In this document: positions 40,943 to 54,839 of the stretch, in pieces
Layout: every line of letters starts with the position of its first letter
Numbering within the stretch: the first letter of the stretch is position 1
Assembly: GCA_963978895.1 (NCBI GenBank)
Contig: OZ022239.1
Location: 33,291,847 to 33,355,846 of the forward strand
Source of the DNA: Erpobdella octoculata
Lineage: Eukaryota > Annelida > Clitellata > Hirudinida > Erpobdellidae
Reading direction: 5' to 3'
Length of the DNA: 64,000 bases
Position numbers and translations under genes: made by a program
The notes under the pieces: model-generated
Told to the model about the DNA's origin: nothing
What the model saw: only the letters and a program-made list of their open reading frames with translations
Database searches by the model: none

Positions 40943-43288
40943 TTAAAAATTGCACGTCATGCGCCTTCCCAAGCCAGTCGTCGAGCCGGCCGCTAGGAGC
41001 TGCCCGCAGTCGGCTATCCACGCTTCTATAGATCTCGTTATCGCTTCCGAAGGAAGATGGAGTGCTACTCTGAACGTTGGAAGACAGTTGCTGGATAGAT
41101 GTGTAGTCAAAGGCAAACCCTGAGGTATGGGAATAGCCGGAGTAGTTGCGGTGAACGATAGCGACGGCGACATGGTGTTTGTAATAACCGGAGTGAGCGA
41201 AGACGGCGTCGGTTGGAACACGTTCGTCAGCGTCAGGGACGACCGCGGCGTGAAGGACGCTTGAGAAACAGGAGGAGTGAAAGAGGAGGAAGAGTAAGAT
41301 GACTTTTCGCTTGCCGCTTCGTAGCCGTCGTCGTCGTCACTCGTGTCCTGCGTGCTTCTCGATCCGTACTGTTCGGGTTGGTCTTTCGTGCCGGAGAAGA
41401 CGAGGATGTTGTCTATGGTCTTCACGACAACCGCTTTCCTGAACTCGGCCGGAACGAACAAGGTGACCGCTAAGTGACACTTGGCTAAGTCCTCGATGAC
41501 GATCGGTAAATACTTGGTGCTGGAATTTTCGAAATTCAGGAATTCGGCTTCGTTTTCTTTCTCTCTGATGTGCAGTATTCCGTCTTCTATTGTACACTGG
41601 AGACACTCTGCTTTGGTGCTCTCTCCGAGGCGCAGCAGATGTAGCTGTTCCGTGACCGGTAACGACAACGTCTCAGGTACGTCTGCAGAAGATACGGTTC
41701 TGTCACTTCCAAAGCTGCTCGGGCTGGTGCAGTCGTTGAAGCCGCTGTGCGTCACCGACGGCTTAGAGTACTGTGACGCGAAGACGGTCAAGAAACCGGA
41801 ATCTTCATCGACTGAAACGCCGATGCTCAAAGGATTTTTATCTTTCAAATCCACTTTAAATCTGATGCCTATGTTTTCAAAGCTTCTCGTCAGGAAACGG
41901 CGTTCTTGAGCCGCTCTTGCCGACTTCTTCTGCTTGTATTTTTGAATGCAGGACCCTAAAGAGTGTCGCTCAGCAAAGAATTTCGTGTGTTTTATGGCGA
42001 ATTCAGAAGTATCAGAACTGTTTAGTTTCGATTCGTATATTCTTTTCGGTCGAAACGATTCGGTTTCGAAGCAGTCTTTCGGGTCTCTTTGAATGCGACC
42101 TCCGAGACTTTCGTTTGTGTTTTCCTTGTCTTCTTTTGCTTGTTCGTTGATCTGTTCTAAGTGATCAGGTAGGCCGAAATGCGGTTGATGCTGAAGCGAC
42201 AAATGATGCAAAGGTGGTCTTTGTTGTAGTAGCTGTTGAATGTCTGCGACGACAAAAACGGGCGATTCTAGCTGCTGAAGCTGGCATTCTATGGGGTTGA
42301 CGTTTTCCGCTTTCGACGGGTCGGTTGACCGTTCAGGAAGGTTTTTTTGTGCTATGAGAATGTTTTTGTTCCGGCAAATTCTGGATAACGTCAGATTGAG
42401 ACTGACCTCGGTTTCTTCGTGACGAACTTTGATTTTCCTGAGACACGCCTGCGGGTAGACAAAGTCTCCAAATTTTTGAAACCTTTCGCCAGTGTTTTCG
42501 AATGTTTGGTAGTTTTTGCTTTCAGCCGAATTTCGTTTGGTATTTTCGGTGTTGACAACGACATTTCTCTTCGTTAAAATCGTCTCTTTACAGACTGTCG
42601 TCGGTAAAGTTGAAATACTTGTAATTGATCGTGTGGACGGATCTTCGGTAATGTTTTCGTGACTGTGGTGAGTTCTTGTAGTTTTCCTGTTAGCCTTTTT
42701 TATGCCGTCGAGTCTCTTCAGAGCCTGAACTTCGAGATGCTCGATGTTCAGAGATACTCTGCGTTTAGTCGTGTAAGTTTTTTGTTGATTCTCAGTCCAC
42801 CTCGGTGGCATTTCTGTTAGACTGTCCACACTCGATTTCGCAGTACCGCGACTGGATCCAGTAGCTGTGTGTTTGAAAGGACTAGACGGTCTACTGTTAC
42901 TGCCGAGACTGCTGCTGGAAAGGGTGAGACTTTCTCGACTGTTGCTGTGGCAGATGACCTGCAGTTCTCGAGACAGTTGTTCTAGCGACTCATTCCACGA
43001 GGATTTACTGCCGGGCGAGTTCTGCTGCTGTTGGGAGTAACGTCGCCTGGACGCCGGTGAAAGTTGAGCAGCTTCCGTGGCGGAAAAAGCGGGTATTGAA
43101 AGCTGCTGGTGGGGTAAAAAGGGCTTTTTGGTCGGTTCTTGTTGTGGCTCGCCAGGAAGCTGCTGTGGTTCCCTGGCAGTCTCGCAAATGTCCTGTCGCT
43201 GCTGACTGTACGTTCGACGGTCAATTGTCAGAATAATGTCAGAGAACTTTTTCAGCTCGACGATGCCGGATTGCTTTGCCGTCGTCAT
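40943..43288 (-). CDS. Large unidentified protein with possible small-heat-shock-like segments
   Basis: One exon carries 781 codons from ATG (43286-43288) to TAA; an acceptor TTTCATTGCAG lies just upstream of the ATG, so a 5' exon is likely. GC content and codon use contrast with the surrounding AT-rich DNA, supporting real coding. The N-terminal 450 residues are Gln/Ser-rich and basic. Then come beta-strand-like segments: about residues 473-505 ('IGIRFKVDLKDKNPLSIGVS'), 565-580 ('CTIEDGILHIREKENE'), 600-632 ('CHLAVTLFVPAEFRKAVVVK') and 730-775 ('TFRVALHLPSEAITRSIEAW'). The pattern F.V.L..P...I.V....L.V resembles repeated alpha-crystallin (Hsp20) or CS-type beta-sandwiches, but no diagnostic A-x-x-x-n-GVL motif is present. 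The family is not recognised; the function is left open. Confidence 0.65.
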   Translation of the reverse strand: MTTAKQSGIVELKKFSDIILTIDRRTYSQQRQDICETAREPQQLPGEPQQEPTKKPFLPHQQLSIPAFSATEAAQLSPASRRRYSQQQQNSPGSKSSWNESLEQLSRELQVICHSNSRESLTLSSSSLGSNSRPSSPFKHTATGSSRGTAKSSVDSLTEMPPRWTENQQKTYTTKRRVSLNIEHLEVQALKRLDGIKKANRKTTRTHHSHENITEDPSTRSITSISTLPTTVCKETILTKRNVVVNTENTKRNSAESKNYQTFENTGERFQKFGDFVYPQACLRKIKVRHEETEVSLNLTLSRICRNKNILIAQKNLPERSTDPSKAENVNPIECQLQQLESPVFVVADIQQLLQQRPPLHHLSLQHQPHFGLPDHLEQINEQAKEDKENTNESLGGRIQRDPKDCFETESFRPKRIYESKLNSSDTSEFAIKHTKFFAERHSLGSCIQKYKQKKSARAAQERRFLTRSFENIGIRFKVDLKDKNPLSIGVSVDEDSGFLTVFASQYSKPSVTHSGFNDCTSPSSFGSDRTVSSADVPETLSLPVTEQLHLLRLGESTKAECLQCTIEDGILHIREKENEAEFLNFENSSTKYLPIVIEDLAKCHLAVTLFVPAEFRKAVVVKTIDNILVFSGTKDQPEQYGSRSTQDTSDDDDGYEAASEKSSYSSSSFTPPVSQASFTPRSSLTLTNVFQPTPSSLTPVITNTMSPSLSFTATTPAIPIPQGLPLTTHLSSNCLPTFRVALHLPSEAITRSIEAWIADCGQLLAAGSTTGLGRRMTCNF

Positions 43289-43487
43289 GCCGACCGACCT
43301 GCAATGAAATGATCAAATTGTAAAACTTTAGGTCGATGACTTCTGGAAAATTGATTGCTTATTAACATAATTGTTCCTAATTACAGTTCTTAATAACCTC
43401 TATACAAATTTAAAGAAAAAAACAATTTGAAAAATTTAACTTTGATTAGCCTGTTAAAAGCATGTCTCTTTTGGGGATAACTGCTGT

Positions 43488-43553
43488 CTATGCAACTATA
43501 TAACTACGGCTATGCAACTATATAACTACGGCTATGCAACTATATAACTACGG
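43488..43553. repeat. 22-bp minisatellite, three perfect copies
   Basis: CTATGCAACTATATAACTAC plus GG repeated three times without a mismatch, about 200 bp upstream (transcriptionally) of the 781-aa exon. Confidence 0.92.
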
Positions 43554-43559
43554 ATGCAG

Positions 43560-46500
43560 TAAAGTTTTATTTAACGTTGCAAGTTATGTTTAAGCGGTGC
43601 GGGAAATGGATTTCCGGTTTTAATTAGTTAAACTGCTAGTTTCACTCAGTTGATACCGAATAATGATCTTCGTTCGGTCGATAAACCCTTGCCCCCGAGA
43701 GGATTTTTCCAGGGTAGGGACCGAATACATAAAACCTAAACGTTTCGCCTGTCTTCGGGATTTGGGGTGTTTTCCGATGTTAGGAAGCTAGAAGCACGTG
43801 TCGAGCGCGTGCTAAACGATGATTTGTTAGTCCTTGGGGTGGAATCTAGATTGTTCTAGACAGCTGTAAAGTTTGCGCATTATGCATACCTTGGCACAAT
43901 AATTTTGTTGTATTCGTCTAATCAGCCGTTCTTAATCTTAACGATATTTGCAACCTTTGCGGCTTGAGAAGAAGAATCTGCAGTGAAAAACTAGTTGCGC
44001 AGTTTTTCTTTGTAACCCATTTTTTAGTTTTTCGTCTAGTTGATGACTGTTTCTGTATTTCTTCTCTTGAGGTTCTCGAAGTAATGAGAAACCTCCGTGA
44101 CCAGCAGACGATGCTATGCACGTGCTCTTGCCCACGTGCGTGTGTCTGTGTGTACGTGTCCTTATTTCGTTCTATCTGTTGCATTATTCATGAAATATTT
44201 TCTGTAGAATATATAATAGCAGCTGGCTCGATGTTGAGTATAGTAGATTTTTTTTCTTTCTTTCTCGAACGCGTGGTATGTGGCGTGTTTTTTTTATTAG
44301 TTTTATTTAAACTGAACGCTGTGAGATTGTAGGCTAAGTCAGAAATGAACTCGCTGACCCACGGTAGTAGGCAACGATTTCTGTTACCGTAACGATCTGT
44401 TTCAATAATCCGGATACTGAAACAAAGAGTTTCATTGTTACCCATCGTAGCCGTTACTACTGCTACCGCTACAACGGCTGCTGATGCGCTTGCGTAGTTG
44501 CGCCGATCGCGACCGTCGCAACAGTCATAGTTGTCAAACCAATTTTTTTTTCAGATCTTCGGCAGGTCACCGCTACGTCGACAACGGCGCCATTGTTTGA
44601 CGTCATCGTCTGCTGTTTATTTATCTATGTCACTATTGACGAAATATTCACGAAATAAGGGACGTGAACAAAATTATACATTTAATATTCCTGGTCACGT
44701 GATATTGTTAAGAAATTGGTGAGTGCTGAAAAGAGAATCCGGTGGCTAAAAAAAGAAAATGGTCAGAATTTTGAAATAAATTCAAAAATCAGTGTAAACA
44801 GTTTTAATTTCTATACTATAACAAATTCTTTGTGGATGATGATGGAAACCCTGGTAATAATAAAAAAAAAACGAATTAAAAGCTGGCAATAAAAAAAATG
44901 GAAAACAGTTAGGATCGACACTTATCCAGTATAATAACTAGTGCTGCGTCTGAACTTCAACTCACCCTTGACCCTTTGATAAGGTGCAGACGGTTCAAAA
45001 CCTGGCCACGCGCGCCGTATTGATTATAATCGTATCCCGTTGTGTCCAAATAGCACAACGCAGGGGATTATGGTATTGTGAATTCTTTTTTAGTATTGAG
45101 TGACTGTTAATCATAAATATATCTCATAGTAGGCCTCCAGTCGTTGAATGAATGGCTTGTGGCGCCGCATTGCTGATGTTAGAAATACATGCAAGAAAAA
45201 GCTTTCATTTTTTTCTTCCATCTCTCTTTTAATATTATGATTAACATAATAAATTATGATTATGCATTGATTAAATGCTTATGAAATAAACTTGCGTGAG
45301 TAGGAAATTCTTGTACAGTGGATGACAAAATGGAGTACAAATTTGGATTACAAATGTATTAAAGAAAACGTTTGAAATGAGGACTCGTTTATTCTTACCT
45401 GGACGATTCTCCGTTTACGCGATAGAAAAATGTAGTCGTAAATTGTAAATTGTAAATTTTAATAGTTGATTTTTTTTATTTGCAGAAAATCTTAAAATTC
45501 AGGTCGTGCTTTCTATAACGTAAATACTTCAAAGTCAAAACAGTTAAATACTGAGAAAGTAATCATAAACTGCTTTCGCATCGCTGATTTCAACGGTCCT
45601 ATCGAGATTTTTTTCTTTTCTGCTGCGTTAGTTGTTTAGCGTTTCTCGTATGAAGCGGTGCGAACCGGCGCTCTTTTATCCCATTTTTTCTCTGCGTTGA
45701 ACGTGCGTGTGGTTTTCACGTGCAATTGAAGCATATTATGGATGTGTGTGTGTGTGTGAAGTCATGAAGCCGGCTAAAGATGTTTAGTCGGCTGTCATGA
45801 AGTCGCATTGCTTTTCTTGATTTCAGTCGCTGGAATTTTGTAGTTTTCATCAAACCGGGGCTAGCGTTAGAGCCGTAGCCGTAGCCACTGTGCTAGACAA
45901 CTTCCTAATTGTTATGGTTAAGTGACGGCTTAATTTATTTATCGTGTTTATCCTTCAGCCTTGAACTCGTCGAAGGAGCTACATTTTGGGGCAAAATCAG
46001 TCAAGATGAGGCGGAAGCGGGTATTAAAACTACGTGGGTCTATTTTTGGTTTATGGGAAGGAGTACGTGATTCACAGGTACTTTTTTTAGACTACTCAGC
46101 TACAAAATTTATCTATAAGAGGGCTTTTTAAAGTCGGTTACTTTTGAGTTCTCTTTGATTTTGTTTCACTCTACAGAAAAGGTACTTGACCCGAATAGGA
46201 CGGGTTGAAACTTGGCCCTAGCGAGGATCAGTTGGGATAAGACAATCGTTCGTATGCGCATTGGTCGATTGATCGTCTTCTTAATATTAATGTGTTTGTA
46301 TGATGTAGTGCGAAAATATGAAAGCAATTAAAACATTTGATGAGGTGAAAAAACATTTCACTTGAAAATTGACTTTGCCGGATCCGTCAGCACGTGACCA
46401 CCTTGCGCTTTTTTATACGTTACACACGGAGTACCGAGGAATAGCGTAACGGATATACGTAGAAAAAGATGGAGTTCTTTGCCAGGAAATAGTACCGAAG

Positions 46501-46980
46501 CTGGGTTTCTGTTTTTTATTTCTTTTTTATTATCGTGTGTGATGTTATCAATTGAGATGTTTTTACCGATAAATAATGATAAATCGTTTACAAGTAACCA
46601 CGCAACTTCGCTATAAACAAAACAAGACCGTCGGTTGTACAATTACAACGGAACTACTTTTTTATGCGGCCATGATAGCACCACGTTGTGTTTTTTTAAA
46701 TATTTTTTCAGCATTATTTGATGATGATAACGAACTGAGTGCAGAGACTGGCTCACTGGTTTATTTAAGTTTAGACAGGTTGTGTGTGTTAATGTGTTTG
46801 TCCCAGCTGAGCTGTATTTTCTTTTCTGTTGCTTTTTTCATCTTTTACCTTCTTCATTCCCTTTTTTGCCTTCTTTTTATTCCTCATTGTTTTTTTTCTC
46901 GACTTTTTCATGCGTTCCTCGTCTGCCGGCCTGTGGAAACAATCGAAACTTTTCGAAAAGTTTTTTATTAGGTAATAAAA
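43560..46980. other. 5' flank / intergenic, no further gene recognised
   Basis: Mixed-composition sequence upstream of the minus-strand 781-aa gene. GC-richer patches at 44450-44600 and 45640-45900 could be promoters or 5' exons, but no coding exon could be supported. A LINE scrap is at 44960-45050. Confidence 0.35.
44960..45050 (+). pseudogene. LINE reverse-transcriptase scrap
   Basis: The frame reads 'DKVQTVQNLATRAVLI', matching the common LINE motif just after the RT domain (LQ..QN.A.R...). It is short and without boundaries, so it is a relic only. Confidence 0.4.
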
Positions 46981-46981
46981 G

Positions 46982-46982
<1 letters not shown>

Positions 46983-47076
<94 letters not shown>
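46983..47076. repeat. (AT)n microsatellite
   Basis: Pure AT dinucleotide array of about 94 bases. Confidence 0.95.
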
Positions 47077-47077
<1 letters not shown>

Positions 47078-47079
47078 GT

Positions 47080-48719
47080 GCTTAATAAGAAGATTTTTAA
47101 TCATAATTCATCTTCTGTTTCTTTGCCAGTATTTTCTTCTATTATTCAATTTGGCGTTTATTGTTTTCATCATTCTCTCTGTTTAAACAAAAATGTTCTT
47201 TTTTTAACCCACACTCTCTCCTCTTCTCTTTTTTCCTCACTTTCATCTTTCTTTCTCTCACCACCTCTCTTTCAATGTGGCGTTAAGCTACCGGTGGTTG
47301 CAAGCAAAGATGTTTTTGGTTACAGCAAAAGTTTTCCGATTAACGCAAAACCCGCTTCGAATCTGGCATGGTCAAGAACTAGTTTGACGTCTTCTGGGAA
47401 ATTTTAACGATTTATAAGATGAGATAAGATCGTTCTTTATGTTCATTTCTAGTTAGAGCAAATACCTTTTTTGCTGGAACTGGATACAAATACTGTTTTA
47501 TTTGGAAACTGTTCATTTTTCCCGGAGGATTAGTAGAGGTGACTTTGTGCTTAGCTGATGAAAGTTTTTGCAGTTACCTACATCAGCTAGGCTAGCTGCC
47601 CCTTTTGAGAACGCTACACTCACCCAGCCACGAGTTAAGAAGCCTTGCCAACTCTGACGAACAAAACAGCGTTCTTGCTAATAATGATAAATATTAATAA
47701 ATAATTCGTTGGCGTCGATATATAATTATCTGATTCATTAGTACAAAAAATTCATTTTTTGATTGGCATCACCAGGGTGTCGGGGTACTTCTAATCACAT
47801 ATAAACGTCTGTCCAGGAATTTCTCCGAAGTAAACAAACTTGCTGTTTTCGTCTCACCCACTCGAGCCGTCGGGGTTTTCACGTAATGTTTACTGTTCTT
47901 TTATTTATATCTGTTTTTTGCTTTGAACTTTGTTCAACTAATAGCTCCTTCGCTCACTCGCTCTCAAACCAACTCGGCCGCTTACTAATCCACAATAATT
48001 CATTTAGGTACTTTTCGCTCCGTTCATCACGTTATATTTTCAATATTCCTGCATCGATTTATTAATTCATTGACTCGCACATTTCTCGAAAAGTCACGTG
48101 CCCTCTCTGTTTTCTCAGCGCACACATAACAAATTCGCATTTACATAAAATGCGAGTGCAAACGCGTGGACGGAATTCTCCACCAGCATACAATTCAACC
48201 AATTAAACTCTTTCCTGTATGCTCAATGTTCAATGTTTCGCTACAACAAGCAGTTTCTGAAAAATGGAAAGGATACTGATCACACTGATCAGGGTCACCA
48301 GTCACTATCATCAGACTATCCGTTTGTTTATCCATCCGGTATCTGCGTGAGATGAGCTAGTCATCATCATCATCATCATCAGAATCTTCGTGGTTACGGT
48401 GATCATCATTATCACCACCACCACTATTGGTGACACTGCCACCACGATCGTCGGCAACGTCAAATATTTAGGTAGGTAATTATCAGTAACATAAACGTAT
48501 ATACCTGCTACAATGGATCTTGACAGTGTCATCGTCATGACTACGAAAGGCAAATAATAATTTGTGTGGAAATTTGTTACCATTGCATGGCGTGTATTTC
48601 ATCGGTGATAAGTAATCTTACCTGGAAACTCCTCCTGCTTATTGTGATTGTGCCATCTAGCGTCCTTTGTTACATTGATTTTAACTGGTTGGCGGGAGAG
48701 GAAATGGAGATAGAAAGAT

Positions 48720-48753
<34 letters not shown>

Positions 48754-49170
48754 AATAGAGAAAATTAGAATGTAGAAGAAAGAGAAATTGGAAAGTGCTG
48801 CGTGGTCTATTAATAGATTCTGAGTCATCCACGTGATTTTTTGTATAAAACAAGTCGGTGGGACTGAGAAGATGACGAATTTCTTGCGTCTTCAACCCAG
48901 GACATCTTGATGTAACAACTAGATGCACAACCTACCCTAGTAGAGCTAAATCGGTACAACCAATAAGCTTAAACCCTTAACGTCATCTTTCTATTGAAAT
49001 TCGATGTTGCTGAACTGCTTGGAAAAGGGCACGCACAATCTGAGGCTAATTTCAGGTGGAAGTAATAAAGCACAGATGTAATAATGTATGGTAATCCAGG
49101 GGCTGGAAGAAATGAACAGCAATTACTTCGTCTCCCTTTGCATGTTCTGGCCGACCTATTTCTCTACCCC
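47080..49170. other. Intergenic, no gene recognised
   Basis: Contains CT-rich tracts, a short (ATC)n run at 48361-48380 and a (GA)n array at 48719-48752. No supported exon. Confidence 0.4.
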
Positions 49171-49180
49171 TCTCTTTTTC

Positions 49181-49383
<203 letters not shown>

Positions 49384-49504
49384 TCTCTGCCTCTTAATGT
49401 CTTAATGTTTTTATTCTTTTTCCCTCTTCTTTCTGTCTCCCTCTTGAATTTACTTGTGATGAAGAGGAAGCAAGATGGCCGCTTCGCATGCTTGTATAAT
49501 TATT

Positions 49505-52770
<3,266 letters not shown>

Positions 52771-52794
52771 CATGGACTTTTAAGAGAGGCAATC

Positions 52795-52880
52795 GTTGCG
52801 GCCCCTGTCCACTGCTGATGGAAATGCTGGTCGGATTCGAACCATCGATCGATCGCACAACGTCTGACCGCTGAGCAATT
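52795..52880 (-). repeat. tRNA-derived SINE head
   Basis: On the minus strand an A-box-like TTGCTCAGCGGTCAGACG is followed after about 20 bases by a B box GGTTCGAATCC, the spacing of a Pol III tRNA promoter. The cloverleaf is not intact and it continues into unrelated 3' sequence, so I read it as a SINE head, not a tRNA gene. Confidence 0.5.
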
Positions 52881-53162
52881 ACTGTTTTTTATGATTATGT
52901 AATTTTAAACTTCCTCTCATATGTTTGTTATTTTTAATATTCGTTCGTGATTCAGTAAGTGGCAAGTGCATTGTTATTTTTCTTACTGTGAATAAACGTC
53001 ATATAGTGAGTCACACTGTTCTGACTAAATGTTAACTGTTCTTGCTATAGCATGAAACTATGCTAGCCTTTTTCTGTATAATTATAATTATGGAATTCCT
53101 TGTCGTCGGTGATGGGCATAAACCATCGTCTCCCACATCAGGCTGGCCTCAGCGCTGAGTCG

Positions 53163-54830
53163 CTCTAGACATTTTTTGGCGACAAAGTAAATGATATCAG
53201 GACGACCACCATGAAAGCACCAATTCCTGAATTTACTGCTTTTCACGACCTTCCACTAAATGAGTTCTCAAATTTGTCCGTTTCTGAAGTTGTGGTGTTG
53301 TTGAAAAATTCTCATACTAAATCATTTAGCTTAGACCCAATTTCAACGTGGATTCTTAAAGATTATGCTCTACTACTCGCTCCTTTCCTCACTCATATCT
53401 TCAATAGATCTCTTTCTCAGGGTTACTTTCCAGAACTGTTTCGACTAGCAGAGGTCATCCCAATTCTCAAAAAACCCACCATGGATCCATCGTTACCTAG
53501 CAGCTACAGCTAATCTCCAATCTTCCATTCATTTAAAAGGTTTTCGAGAGGGCGATAAATTTACGGATGACTCAGCATTTGCGTCTAAGCGAGCACCTAC
53601 CCGAGCATCAATCTGCGTATAGACATAACACGGAGACCGCTTTGTTGAAAGTTGCATCAGACGTTCTGATGGCGGCTGACCAAAGTAAACTGACTTTGCT
53701 AGGCATGCTTGATCTAAGCGCCGCCTTCGACTGCGTAGATCATGAAATCCTTCTTCGACGTCTCTAGACAACGTTTGGGTACACGGGAACAGCCCTTGCG
53801 TGGCTTTAGTCAGTCATACCTCACTGATAAGACAGACTGTTAGATATGGTGGGAAGACATCATCAACTGTTATTTTACAGTCCGGTGTACCTCAAGGCTC
53901 TGTGCTTGGACCACTGTGCTTCGTCCTGTACGTGGCTGATATTTTTCGTGTTGTCGAGGGCCTGGATTTTTGCATCCATGGGTATGCGGACGATCTACAG
54001 ATTTGTGATCATACCGCGGCTGATGACATTCCACGGTTTATGGATCGTTTCACTCAATGTGTCGAAATTGTTGCCCTTTAGATGTCAAGTAATCGCTTGC
54101 GACTGAATGCATAAAAAACGGAGTGCATCTGGTTAGGCTACTCCCGTCGACTAGCTAGGCTTTCTTTTGACTTGTTTGTTTTCTGTGACGACCCCATCAG
54201 GCCATCCAACTTGGTCCGCAATCTGGGTGTTTACATGGACCCATCCGTTAGCTTCAAGAACCATATCTCTCGGCTGACAAGAACTTGTTTCTACCACATT
54301 CGACAACTCCGATCAATTCGCCGGTCACTCACTGTTGAGTCTTCCCATACTCTAGTAAGGGCGCTAATCTTGTCTCGTATTGATTATTGCAATGGGATTT
54401 TTGGTGCAGCCCCGAAATGCATCCTTAACCCGTTATCTGGTGTGCTACGAGCAGCTGCTCGCCTGGTCCTACGACTTCCTTATACGAGCAAAGCTGCTGA
54501 GCGGATGCGTATAGAACTCCACTGGCTCGATGTTCCAACGCGAATATTATTCAAACTTGCCTGCTCGCTTACCGATGTCTCCATGGGTCCGCTCCGCCAT
54601 ACTTATCATCCCTTATCACACCTGTGAGCGCCATCCTTGGGCGTTCGCACCTTAGGTCTGCGCTATCCGGCACTCTACATGTACCGAAAACACAAACACG
54701 AACGATTGGTCCGCGGGCCTTCGAAATGTCGGTCACAATTGCGTGGAACTCCCTTTCTGCCGATCTTCGTGATTTCAACCTCCGCCTCTTGGACTTCCGC
54801 AAAAAACTTAAAATACATTTTTTTAAATAA
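53163..54830 (+). pseudogene. CR1/Jockey-type LINE reverse transcriptase, decayed
   Basis: A 5'-truncated non-LTR retrotransposon ORF2 relic. In order: linker 'FFGDKVNDIRTT', RT start 'SFSLDPISTWILKDY', 'LPEHQSAYRHNTETALLKV', motif A 'LGMLDLSAAFDCVDHEILL', motif B 'QSGVPQGSVLGPLCF', the catalytic box 'GYADDLQI', 'NLGVYMDPSVSFKNHI', and C-terminal 'LHWLDVPTRILFKLA' and 'AFEMSVTIAWNSLSADLR'. At least five frame shifts or stops split it into segments 53211-53513, 53567-53767, 53800-54081, 54172-54627 and 54624-54830. No endonuclease domain is attached. Not functional. Confidence 0.85.
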
Positions 54831-54839
54831 CTGTGGCTT

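Noticed and set aside
52795..52880. Functional tRNA gene
   Set aside because: A and B boxes are present but acceptor and anticodon stems do not pair, so it is classed as a SINE head. The same reasoning applies at 55848 and 63726.
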